Positions 36,785-44,761 of a stretch of DNA of 61,213 nucleotides are shown here, piece after piece. The number at the start of each line of letters is the position of its first letter. The stretch's first letter is position 1. Source of the DNA: Merdimonas faecis. Its GTDB lineage: Bacteria > Bacillota > Clostridia > Lachnospirales > Lachnospiraceae. The translations under genes were made by a program, and so were the position numbers. The DNA is taken from the NCBI RefSeq assembly GCF_001754075.1, contig NZ_MIEH01000012.1, forward strand, positions 1-61,213, written 5' to 3'. The notes beneath the pieces were generated by a model. That model was not told where the DNA came from. It worked only from the letters and a program-made list of their open reading frames with translations, and searched no databases.

Positions 36785-37612
36785 TCATATTTGCGCTCTC
36801 CACTTTAACAGAACTCTTTCAAAAAGAACTAAAAGAGTATCAATTAAGAACCCGATTACAGCGGCGATGATCATATATGCGATCACGGTTGCTGTTTCAA
36901 GGTGTGTCTGAGCTTCCACCATTATGTAACCGAACCCGGCACTTGTCGCAATGAACTCCGCTCATATAACGGACATCCAGCCAAGGCCGATGGCTAGTCT
37001 AAGGCCGGTAAGCACGCCTGGAAGTGAGCCGGGGATCACAATGTCTTTGATGATACTGAGCGTGCCTGCACCCATGGATCTTGCCGCATTGTAAAAATCC
37101 TTGCTGATATCCTGTACACCGGCGATCGTATTTAGGATGATCGTGAAGACACCGCTGAATGCGATCAAAAAAAGTGTAGGTCCGTCTCCGATACCAAACC
37201 ATACAATGGCAAGCGGTACCCAGGCCATGATCGGAACCTGTCTCAATGAATTGATAAACGGGGACATCCATTGCAGGAGCCGAGGCGAATATCCCATGAT
37301 CATTCCAAGTGGGAAACCGATTACGAATGCATAGACCGAACCGGTTATAACGCGGCGCATCGTAATTCCCAGGTTTTCCAGAACGTACATATCTGTAAGT
37401 GAGTATACGATCTGATATAGTACATCTTCCAGATACGGGAAAATAAACGGGGAATTTACAGCATGTGCGGCAAAAAACCATATCAGGGCGATGATGATCA
37501 GAGAAATAATAGCGCCTATATTGTAATTTTTTCCGCCGAATTTTTTCCAGATCCGTCGGTCCTTATTCTGGGTGGCATGTATCATACGATCCACTTGTTT
37601 GTTGTCTCCCAA
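36785..37612 (-). CDS. saoP: ABC transporter permease, selenoprotein (SaoP-like)
   Basis: This SsuC/TauC-type permease (275 residues) starts at TTG 37612, six nt after GGAGG. Its frame meets TGA at 36962-36964 within GLGWMSVI-U-AEFIATSAGFGY, which is the conserved EAA-loop region of the family. It then continues in perfect homology through two more membrane segments to a TGA stop at 36785. Sec is residue 217. The reading frame after UGA keeps the family's AE-x(n)-GLGY-like pattern, which rules out chance. A stem with a GGTT apical loop lies about 26 nt after the UGA. The permease would work with SaoA, SaoB and SaoX. An ordinary gene call would end it 58 residues early. Confidence 0.85.
36927..36941 (-). 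promoter_or_regulatory. Candidate bacterial SECIS of saoP
   Basis: On the minus strand TGCCG pairs with CGGT(T)A around a GGTT loop, placed about 26 nt after the UGA. It lies inside the coding sequence, as bacterial SECIS elements do. Confidence 0.5.
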
Positions 37613-37814
37613 TATTTCACCTCCTTCACGATCATTATAGTCTAAAGCTTGCACAATCAAAAAAAGCATAGCAAAAATTGAACTGTTATAGTAGAAATAT
37701 TGGATAAAATAATAAAAAAACTGTCGAATATTGCGTTTTTTTATAAAGACAGAAGAGGATAGGAAATAAAGATATAATTATCAATGACTAATTACCGGAT
37801 AGAAGGCATGATGT
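37613..37814. promoter_or_regulatory. Divergent promoter region of saoP and saoB
   Basis: These 202 A/T-rich bases separate the divergently transcribed saoP and saoB. They must hold both promoters; TATAGT and TATAAT-like hexamers are present near 37690 and 37772, but I cannot assign them firmly. The LysR regulator further along could act here. Confidence 0.4.
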
Positions 37815-38606
37815 ATGAAGAGCAGCAAAAAGATTGCAATTTTTATTGTAGGATTTGTTTTTATAGGTCTGTTGGTGTCAGCAGTGTTTCCAAAAGAGAG
37901 AGAAAAAAATCCAGAAGCACAGATTCGTATCGGTGCAGGAGACGATGTTTCCGGGATCTTGATGGAGGAAACGGTGGAGAATCTGGGCGAAGAATATGCC
38001 ATTTATAAAGAACTGGAAAGTACATCTTTTCAGGACTGTTGAAGTAATATTGCTCAGTGGGCACTGAGTGCGGAAGAAATCAATATGGCATTTTACTGCA
38101 GTCATGTGGCCAGGCATACGGTGGAAGAAAACGAAAACGTTATGATCTATGGACCGGTTGTCATGAATGCAGAAGTGATTTCTTATAAGGATTCCTGGGA
38201 AAATGTGAAAACAGTGGGGATCAGCCAGGGGAGACAGACAGAGAAAACACTGGCAGAACAGAGTTACCCACAGATCCAGGAGTTTCAGGAGGTAACACAG
38301 AAAGGGCTCCTCTATACGTTAGAAAACCAGCAGATTGATGCGGTGATCCAGGATTTAACTAAAGCGGCAGACATTCCGGAATATCCGTACAAGCCATTGA
38401 CAGACGGGGATTATATTTCTTATGTATTGGTCGTAGACAGGGATTTTGTCGAGACAGAAGCGTTCGCTGATTTTGTAGTCAGCTATAACAGAGCAGTAGA
38501 AAAATTAAATGATCCGGAATATCTTGCCGAGAAGCTGGGGGTGGAAGAAGATTGGCTGCAGGGAACAGCAGTGGAATTTTTACCGCTACAGGAAGTGGAA
38601 AGGTAA
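37815..38606 (+). CDS. saoB: Membrane-anchored substrate-binding selenoprotein (SaoB-like)
   Basis: The frame from ATG 37815 reaches TGA at 38040-38042 in FQDC-U-SNIAQWALSAEEINMAFYCS and continues without another stop to TAA at 38606, giving 263 residues with Sec76. Residues 6-25 form a signal anchor. The part after the UGA reads as a type II periplasmic binding fold (VGISQGRQTEK, LENQQIDAVIQD, VVDRDFVETEAFADFV), so both halves belong to one protein. A perfect stem CTCAGT/ACTGAG (38053-38068) with loop GGGC starts 11 nt after the UGA. It would present a Cys-Sec pair for binding a soft metal or organometal. Without recoding it appears as two ORFs. Confidence 0.85.
38052..38069 (+). promoter_or_regulatory. 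Candidate bacterial SECIS of saoB
   Basis: CTCAGT (38053-38058) and ACTGAG (38063-38068) form a perfect stem with loop GGGC, extended by one G-U pair. It lies 10-27 nt after the UGA at 38040. Confidence 0.65.
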
Positions 38607-38748
38607 AAACTTATTTGTTTTCGGAATAATAATCCGCAATTTTATTTAAAATACCAATATTTCTCTCCTCTGCTTTTGATTTTTTCTGCGGTTTGCTATC
38701 ATTTATTTATGTTGTTATAAAATATTAATGAACGAAGGAGAAAAGGTT

Positions 38749-40029
38749 ATGAAAAAAAGAGTTGTTGCCGCGTTATTAGTTGCTGCAATGTCGTTTTCTC
38801 TCGTCACCGGATGTCATGACAGCAGCTCGGAAACAGCCACCGTAGATGTTGAACAAACAGATTATGATCCGGAGGAAGCTGTTGCTGATTTCGAATTCGG
38901 AGAGTTGAATGACACAGAAAAGGATTATGTGGTGGAAATGGGATATTTTAACTGCGATCATATGTGCTGTTCAATTATTGCTGATGAGGCTGGGATTTAT
39001 GAAGCACTCGGAGTGAATGTGAATATTACAAAGTCGGCAGAAACTGTAAATGCGCTGCTGAGCGGAGCCATGGATGTTGGTTACATTTTTTTCAGTAAAA
39101 ATCTCATGGCAGAGGATTCCCCGGTATTTCAGGCCTCGGCCAATCATATCGGCGGCTCCAGGTACCTTGTTGTGAACCCGGATGTTATTGACGTAAATGA
39201 TCCTAAATCTATCGAAGGGAAAACGATTGGATGTCTCACAGAGCCGGAAACAGATTCTGAATGGAGAAAATGGTCTGAGGAATATGGATTCTCATTTCAG
39301 TCGGCAGATTATGATCTGGTGACTATGGGACAGCAGGATGCCATGTTTGCACTAAAAGCAGGACAGATTGATGCATTTACTTGCTGTGATCCCTATGCAT
39401 CAATTGCAGAGTTTGAAGGATTTGGAAAGATCATGGCTATCAGCTGGGGGGCCAACCTGGAAGATGGAGAACTCCTCACGGATGAAAATGCCGGCACCTG
39501 CTGTAGTTATGCCATGAGTAAAGAATTCAGAGAAAAGTGTCCAGAGCTGTCTCGCCGTATGATCTACGCCCATATGCTTGCGGTTGAATATTTGTATACT
39601 CATCCATACAATGCGGCTATGATGTTTGCAGATGGATTTGATGTGGATCCTTATGTAGGACTTCGTACCGTGTATATGAAGACGGTGGCAGAAGGACGGA
39701 CGATTACATGGCAGTGGTCTGAGCAGAATATGATAAATGATGAGCAATTTGAAAGACAGTGGACAAATCCGTCTGTACCGGAAGAAGACATTATCAATGC
39801 ATCGGACGCACAGAGCTCACTTGAACTTTCCGGGCAGATTTTTGAGGATGCCGGAATAAAGGATTTTAATGAATTTATAGCTGAAGAGGTTGATGATATA
39901 TTCCCATTGGGCATGACGTTTGAAGACTGGTACAATGCAGCGAAGGAAGTTGATGGTATTTCTGATGAGGATGCGGTTGACATCTCTGATACTGCGACAC
40001 CATACCTGAACGAAAATGTGGAAGAGTAA
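38749..40029 (+). CDS. saoX: Cys-rich substrate-binding lipoprotein (SaoX-like)
   Basis: This 426-residue protein has a lipoprotein signal ending LVTGC (lipidated C22) and an NMT1/SsuA-type binding fold. It includes DEAGIYEALGVNVNI, LLSGAMDVGYIF and LKAGQIDAFTCCDPYA. Three cysteine clusters are unusual for this family: NCDHMCC, TCCDP and GTCCSY. Together with saoB they suggest thiol capture of a metal compound. GAAGGAGAAAA precedes the ATG at 38749. I recall the name SaoX for this family. It contains no in-frame UGA. Confidence 0.8.
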   Translation: MKKRVVAALLVAAMSFSLVTGCHDSSSETATVDVEQTDYDPEEAVADFEFGELNDTEKDYVVEMGYFNCDHMCCSIIADEAGIYEALGVNVNITKSAETVNALLSGAMDVGYIFFSKNLMAEDSPVFQASANHIGGSRYLVVNPDVIDVNDPKSIEGKTIGCLTEPETDSEWRKWSEEYGFSFQSADYDLVTMGQQDAMFALKAGQIDAFTCCDPYASIAEFEGFGKIMAISWGANLEDGELLTDENAGTCCSYAMSKEFREKCPELSRRMIYAHMLAVEYLYTHPYNAAMMFADGFDVDPYVGLRTVYMKTVAEGRTITWQWSEQNMINDEQFERQWTNPSVPEEDIINASDAQSSLELSGQIFEDAGIKDFNEFIAEEVDDIFPLGMTFEDWYNAAKEVDGISDEDAVDISDTATPYLNENVEE

Positions 40030-40043
40030 TTAGATAGACGATC

Positions 40044-40076
40044 AAAAAGCCTGTGGTTTTAGACTTCAGGCTTTTT
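40044..40076 (+). terminator. Terminator after saoX
   Basis: AAAAAGCCTG (40044-40053) pairs perfectly with CAGGCTTTTT (40067-40076). Confidence 0.8.
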
Positions 40077-40205
40077 GTAAGTTTTGAAGAGTATTTAGCC
40101 GAAGATAGAAATGTTTAATACCATCATATGGATAATCAATTAGACATGATCCGATCATGATTGCTATAGTAGTTAGTAAGTTTCAGGAATGAAAAGAGGG
40201 ATACT

Positions 40206-41129
40206 ATGCGACTGGAATATATTGAAAGCTTTATCAGCGTCGTGAATTGTAAAAGCTTTTCCGGGGCCGCAAAACAGACTTTTTTATCTCAGCCAACGAT
40301 CAGTACACATATTAAGCATCTGGAATCCGAATTGGGTGTTCAGCTTTTGGTACGTTCTACCAAAGATGTAGTGCTTTCAGAAGCGGGGCTGATCTTTTAT
40401 CCTTATGCTGTTCGGCTTCTGGAGACAGAAAAGGAAGCGCTTGCCCAGCTTGGCAAAAGTGAAAGCAAAGTGCAGGGAACAGTGACGGTGGCGGCTTCAT
40501 CGGTTCCTTGTAATTATATCCTTCCGCAGTTTCTGAAGTATTCCAGGAAGATATACCCGGATCTGTTGTACAAGCTTTGCGAAGGAGACAGCGATAAGGT
40601 TATCCAGTCTGTCTTGCGTTTTGAGGCGGATCTGGGAGTTGGAAGTATTATGAGTACCAATGAAAAATGTATGTGTATTCCGCTGATTCAGGATCGAATC
40701 GTCCTGGTCACACCCAATACGGTGGAATACCAGCGGCTTAACGGGAAATTTCCGGTAGAAAGACTAAAAAAAGAAGTCTTTGTGGCGCGTGAATCGGGAA
40801 GTGGTACAAAGCTGGCTGCAGAAAGTATTGAGCGGGCGCTGGGACTCCAGGATAAACCGCTGGTTGCTGTTCAGGTAGAATCTTCAGAGATGGTGAAAAG
40901 AGGAGTGAAACAGGGGCTGGGTGTTGCCTTTGTCAGCAATTTTGCCGTGGCTGAGGAAGTAGAGCAGGGAAAATTGCTGAAATTTGAATTTCCGGAGGTT
41001 AAAACATCCAGGCAGCTTTATCTGATGTATCACAGAGACCGGGTTATGACCCATCCGGTATCCAGTGTCATCAAAGCGTTCAGGCAGTATTGCCAGAATA
41101 TTACAGATCAGAATAACAGTATAAATTAG
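40206..41129 (+). CDS. saoL: LysR-family regulator of the cluster
   Basis: The N-terminal winged helix (residues 1-60) reads MRLEYIESFISVVNCKSFSGAAK then LSQPTISTHIKHLE. The C-terminal substrate-binding domain includes GTVTVAASSVPCNYILPQFL. The length is 307 residues. Cysteines at several points (NCK, PCN, LCEG, KCMC) could sense a metal. It is placed between the transporter genes and the enzyme genes and probably controls both. An AAGAGGG site precedes the ATG. The symbol is from memory of the SAO gene set. Confidence 0.75.
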   Translation: MRLEYIESFISVVNCKSFSGAAKQTFLSQPTISTHIKHLESELGVQLLVRSTKDVVLSEAGLIFYPYAVRLLETEKEALAQLGKSESKVQGTVTVAASSVPCNYILPQFLKYSRKIYPDLLYKLCEGDSDKVIQSVLRFEADLGVGSIMSTNEKCMCIPLIQDRIVLVTPNTVEYQRLNGKFPVERLKKEVFVARESGSGTKLAAESIERALGLQDKPLVAVQVESSEMVKRGVKQGLGVAFVSNFAVAEEVEQGKLLKFEFPEVKTSRQLYLMYHRDRVMTHPVSSVIKAFRQYCQNITDQNNSIN

Positions 41130-41222
41130 TATTGCGATTTTTGATAAAGAGACAAAAAAGACCAGGTTCAGGCTATAATGAACTCTGCATACAGAACATT
41201 GAGAAAGAAATGGGTGAAACAG

Positions 41223-41477
41223 ATGGAAAAACCGTGTATCGAATATATCAGCGCCTGCGCATGATGTGAGGTGTTTGGGGACTTGGTTCAAGTCCTTGGG
41301 AAGGAATATGAGGGAAAGGTCCATGTGAAGATTTACAGAGCAGGAAAGGACTTTGACTATATTCCGAAATACGGCGCAGTCACAAAAAGTATGCTGGTGA
41401 TTAATGAAAAGAAAGCAATAACCAAATTGACGAAACCGGCAGTGCGCGCGGCATTTAAGGAGGCGCTGGAGTTATGA
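41223..41477 (+). CDS. saoT: Thioredoxin-like selenoprotein with a CAUC motif (SaoT-like)
   Basis: From ATG 41223 the frame reads MEKPCIEYISACA, then TGA (41262-41264), then CEVFGDLVQV and on to a stop overlapping saoE (ATGA at 41474-41477). The 84-residue product thus has C12-A-U14-C15 at the place of the thioredoxin CxxC. A C-terminal PKYGAVTKSMLVINEKKA stretch fits the small thioredoxin_3 fold. A stem GGACTT/AAGTCC with loop GGTTC lies 15-31 nt after the UGA. It would be a redox or metal-transfer partner. Conventional calling starts it at 41271 and loses the active site. Confidence 0.85.
41279..41295 (+). promoter_or_regulatory. Candidate bacterial SECIS of saoT
   Basis: GGACTT and AAGTCC form a perfect six-pair stem with loop GGTTC, 15-31 nt after the UGA at 41262. 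Confidence 0.65.
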
Positions 41478-42610
41478 TCAGCGATTTTGTACAATTTATA
41501 ATCAGTACACTCCGTTCGGCATGGGACATGCTGAATGGTTCTTCGGGCTGGATGATTTTCAGTTTTATGCTTGCCGGGCTTCTGCATGAATTTATGAAGC
41601 CGGAAAAGATTCAGAAAACTGCCATTGGATCCAAAAGAGTCAGCGGCGTGTTCTGGGGGATGCTTTCCGGGAGTCTTGTCCCGATATGTAGCTGCGGAAC
41701 AATCCCTCTGGGGATCAGTTTGTATTACAGCGGGGCATATCTGGGGCCGACGCTTGCCTTTATGATCAGTAATCCGGTTTTGAACCCGGCTGCGCTGATT
41801 CTGTGCGTTGGCTTGTTGGGAAAAGAAATCACGATCATTTACGTGATCACCGGTATCGTAGTACCCATGATCATTGGCGTGATAGCAAATAGATTTGCAG
41901 GGGATGAACTGCATATCCGCATGAAGAAAAAGGAAGAAAGGGAGATCTCTCTTGCGGGGGAGGAAGAAGAAACCTCATCTTCTGCGATACAGCTGGAATT
42001 CGAAGAACCGGGATTCCTGGATAAGATAAAAGCAGGCCTTCGATGGTCTTTTACAGAGCTTAGTGTAATGGTAAGTAAATATACCGTGACGGGAATGTTG
42101 GTTGCCGCACTGCTTTTTAACATTGTCCCGCAGTCCTTTATCCAGGACTATCTGGGGAATCCGGGATATGTGTCCCTATTTGGGATTACGATCGTGGCGG
42201 CTCTGATGTATGTGTGCGCAGTAGGGCATATTCCCTTTATTGCTGCACTGGTTGCCAGCGGTGCGGCCCCGGGAGTTGCAATTACATTTCTGATGGCGGG
42301 AGCAGGGACAAACATACCAGAGCTTTTGACAATCCATAAGACAATCGGGAAACGTGCCATGTGGATGTATTTTGGAATGGTACTGGTGCTGTCCAATACA
42401 GTGGGATATATCACGAACCGGCTTCTGATGCCGGATTGGAAACCGGTGTTGGATTATGATACGGCGCAGCATACGATTTCATATGCAAATCAGATGACCC
42501 TTTCCCTGCCGGAGTGGGCCCAGAGTATATGCAGTGCCGTGTTGGTGCTGTATGCAGGGTATGCATTGGTAAAATGGATGAAAAAGGGAACAGTAAGAGA
42601 AACGCAGTAG
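41474..42610 (+). CDS. saoE: DUF318/ArsP-like efflux permease (SaoE-like)
   Basis: This 378-residue protein of the UPF0718 (YraQ/ArsP) permease family has about eight membrane segments and the motifs PICSCGTIPLGISLY and AGAGTNIPELL. A cytoplasmic acidic linker lies in the middle (about residues 150-185). The CSC pair in the first motif resembles ArsP, which exports methylated arsenic. It overlaps saoT by 4 nt and is therefore coupled to it. It would export the metal product of the pathway. Confidence 0.85.
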   Translation: MISDFVQFIISTLRSAWDMLNGSSGWMIFSFMLAGLLHEFMKPEKIQKTAIGSKRVSGVFWGMLSGSLVPICSCGTIPLGISLYYSGAYLGPTLAFMISNPVLNPAALILCVGLLGKEITIIYVITGIVVPMIIGVIANRFAGDELHIRMKKKEEREISLAGEEEETSSSAIQLEFEEPGFLDKIKAGLRWSFTELSVMVSKYTVTGMLVAALLFNIVPQSFIQDYLGNPGYVSLFGITIVAALMYVCAVGHIPFIAALVASGAAPGVAITFLMAGAGTNIPELLTIHKTIGKRAMWMYFGMVLVLSNTVGYITNRLLMPDWKPVLDYDTAQHTISYANQMTLSLPEWAQSICSAVLVLYAGYALVKWMKKGTVRETQ

Positions 42611-42648
42611 TTTTACATTATTTTTAAAAGAAACAGGAGCCGAATTAT

Positions 42649-43503
42649 ATGTCAATTTCAGTACAGAAGATATCAAAAAGCTTTAAAGGGAGAAGAAAGA
42701 CAGAACCGGAGAACCAGGTATTAAAAGATGTTTCATTTGAGGTGCAGGAAGGAGAGTTCGTATCGCTTCTTGGGCCTTCCGGATGCGGGAAAACTACTAC
42801 ACTTACCATCATTGCCGGTTTTCAGAAGCCAAGCGGCGGAGTTATCAAGGTAAATGGTGAAGAAGTGACAAAGCCAGGACCAGACCGGGCGTTCATGTTC
42901 CAGAATTACGCACTGTTTCCATGGATGAAAGTGGGAGAAAATATCGAATATCCTATGAAGAAAATGAAGCTGGATAAAGAAGAAAGAAGAAAACGGCTGA
43001 ATGACCTTCTGGCTATGGCGCAGTTGACCGAATATGAGAACTATTATATCCATGAAATCTCCGGCGGTATGAAGCAGAGGGTGGCTCTTCTGCGGGCGCT
43101 GGCATGTGATCCGAGAATCCTTCTGATGGATGAGCCTTTGGGAGCTGTGGACTTCCAGATGCGTCAGCTTTTGCAGGTGCAGCTGGAAAGTATCCTGCAG
43201 CAGAAAAAGGTGACGTCTCTTATGGTCACTCACGATGTGGATGAATCTGTATATTTAAGCGACCGGGTAATCGTGATGTCCAGGGATCATGGGAAGATCA
43301 TGGAGGATCTGAAGATTGATCTGCCAAGGCCCAGGAACCGTACGGCGCCGAAATATCATGAATATGTGGACGAACTCACAAATATCCTGAAAACTGCATT
43401 GAATGGGGCGGTTTATACGCAGGAAGATAAGGATATCATGGAATTTATACATCGGACAGAAGAAATAGAAGAAGGAGTAGCGGAAAGGCTGAAGAAAGGT
43501 TAA
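42649..43503 (+). CDS. saoA: ABC transporter ATP-binding protein (SaoA-like)
   Basis: This 284-residue ATPase of the nitrate/sulfonate/taurine class has Walker A GPSGCGKTT, Q-loop FQNYALFPW, signature SGGMKQR, Walker B ILLMDEP and H-loop THD. An extra C-terminal tail of about 50 residues is rich in Glu and Lys. It would power import by the SaoP permease with SaoB and SaoX, although saoP lies on the other strand about 5 kb away. AACAGGAG precedes the ATG. Confidence 0.85.
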   Translation: MSISVQKISKSFKGRRKTEPENQVLKDVSFEVQEGEFVSLLGPSGCGKTTTLTIIAGFQKPSGGVIKVNGEEVTKPGPDRAFMFQNYALFPWMKVGENIEYPMKKMKLDKEERRKRLNDLLAMAQLTEYENYYIHEISGGMKQRVALLRALACDPRILLMDEPLGAVDFQMRQLLQVQLESILQQKKVTSLMVTHDVDESVYLSDRVIVMSRDHGKIMEDLKIDLPRPRNRTAPKYHEYVDELTNILKTALNGAVYTQEDKDIMEFIHRTEEIEEGVAERLKKG

Positions 43504-43510
43504 GGAACAA

Positions 43511-44131
43511 ATGACACAGAATGTGCACCAAAAATTTACGGAGAGAGAAAACCAGCTGAGACTGTATGTGATACAGTTTACCATTGACCGGCAACGGGCG
43601 TTTCATCTGGAAAGAGATGAGGAAGAAGCTGTCTGTGCATTGCAGATGAGCCATGAAGAATATGAGAAGATTATCGAACGTTTGATAGAACGGGATGGCA
43701 TGGTAATCGACGAAGAGAAAAATGTAAATTTTATCTATCCGATTTCTGCACTGGAGACGAGCCATCGGGTTGTGCTGGAAGACGGACGGCAGTTTTTTGC
43801 AATGTGTGCTATAGATGCTATTGGATCTGCCTTTACGCTTCATCAGAACACGGAGATTTTTTCAGAATGTGCAGGATGTGGGAAACCAGTGTATGTAAAG
43901 ATTAAAAGTGGCGAAGTGGAAAGTTACGAACCCAAAACACTTCAGGCATTGACATTCCCTCTTGGCGAGATTTCAAACTGGGCGGGTTCCTGCTGAAACG
44001 TAATGAATTTTTTCTGCAGTAGTGCAGAATTTGATCAATATGTTACGGATATGGAGCTGGACCCAGACAAAGTCATCAAAGCAGATATAAAAAGAGCTTT
44101 AAAAGAGGCGAAGGCGACATTTGAAGTATAA
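43511..44131 (+). CDS. merB2: Organomercurial lyase-like selenoprotein (MerB2-like)
   Basis: The frame passes TGA at 43994-43996 and ends at TAA 44129, giving 206 residues with Sec162. The MerB catalytic residues line up: CAID gives C99 and D102 (C96 and D99 in plasmid MerB), and SC-U-NVMNFF gives C161-U162 at MerB's C159-C160. It thus keeps the C, D, C set for cleaving carbon-mercury bonds, with Sec next to the second Cys. An SECAGCGKPV cysteine pair adds a possible metal site. A perfect stem TTCTGCA/TGCAGAA with loop GTAG follows the UGA. It starts 7 nt after saoA. A normal gene call would stop after C161. Confidence 0.9.
44012..44029 (+). promoter_or_regulatory. Candidate bacterial SECIS of merB2
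   Basis: TTCTGCA and TGCAGAA form a perfect seven-pair stem with loop GTAG, about 16-33 nt after the UGA at 43994. Confidence 0.6.
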
Positions 44132-44160
44132 AAAATTTCAATTATGTAGGAGGTACTGAT

Positions 44161-44493
44161 ATGAAAGTAGCTTATTTATTGGAATCGGTGTATGCAAGAG
44201 AGATTCTGGAAAACATGATCATTCCTCAGCTGGAGGAGGATCGGCATGGAGCAGAGGTTGCAGGAATGATGTTCTTCTTTGACAATGCCTATATGCTGGT
44301 GGAAGGATCTGACATTGCGGCCCGACTTCAAGCACTCAGTGAGAAAACCGGTATGCTTTTGATGGCATGTGACAGATGCTGTTATCAAAGGGATATTGCG
44401 GACAAACTGATCGCACCGGCAGGGATTGGCTGCTTCCCAAATGTATATGCGGCATTGGGGCCGGCGGGAGTGGATCAGGTGATCACTCTGTAG
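44161..44493 (+). CDS. saoD: DsrE-like protein (SaoD-like)
   Basis: This 110-residue protein has a DsrE/F-like alpha/beta pattern (KVAYLLESVYA, GMMFFFDNAYML, LLMACDRCCYQRDI). Its CDRCC cluster sits where DsrE-type proteins carry a reactive cysteine. Such proteins relay sulfur, or here perhaps selenium or metal, between partners. AGGAGG precedes the ATG. It is the last gene of the cluster, and its end overlaps the convergent DUF3343 gene by 11 nt. Confidence 0.8.
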   Translation: MKVAYLLESVYAREILENMIIPQLEEDRHGAEVAGMMFFFDNAYMLVEGSDIAARLQALSEKTGMLLMACDRCCYQRDIADKLIAPAGIGCFPNVYAALGPAGVDQVITL

Positions 44494-44761
44494 GCAGGAT
44501 CTTTTTGATGGGATGACGGCCATTGACCCGTCTTGTTTCCATTCGATACAGTGAACCATTTAGTGGGGCATCCTTGCAGAATGTAAGGATGCTCTGTTCA
44601 TCTGTTTCCATAAAACGGAGCGCCAGGCCGCAGCCGCTGCTGATTTCGCGGGGCACCGGCATGATGGTGGAAGAGATCCGGTTCTTTGCATAGGTTTCTG
44701 CCTGTATGGCATCAGTAGTGGTATTAAAGGCCATAATATAATAGAAGTCCGGTTTTTTCAT
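44483..44761 (-). CDS. DUF3343 Se/S-carrier-like protein
   Basis: The 92-residue product has the family pattern YYIMAFNTTTDAIQAE and STIMPVPREISSGCGLALRF. Pfam groups such proteins as putative Se/S carrier-like (PF11823), often found near selenium genes. Its start overlaps the stop of the rluA-type gene (TAATG), so they are cotranscribed. The position at the edge of a selenoprotein cluster makes a selenium role attractive but unproven. Confidence 0.75.
   Translation of the reverse strand: MKKPDFYYIMAFNTTTDAIQAETYAKNRISSTIMPVPREISSGCGLALRFMETDEQSILTFCKDAPLNGSLYRMETRRVNGRHPIKKILPTE

Noticed and set aside
36785-38606. saoP and saoB as frameshifted or nonsense pseudogenes
   Set aside because: The frame is unchanged across each UGA, homology resumes at once, only UGA (never UAA or UAG) interrupts, and five genes in one cluster show the same pattern.
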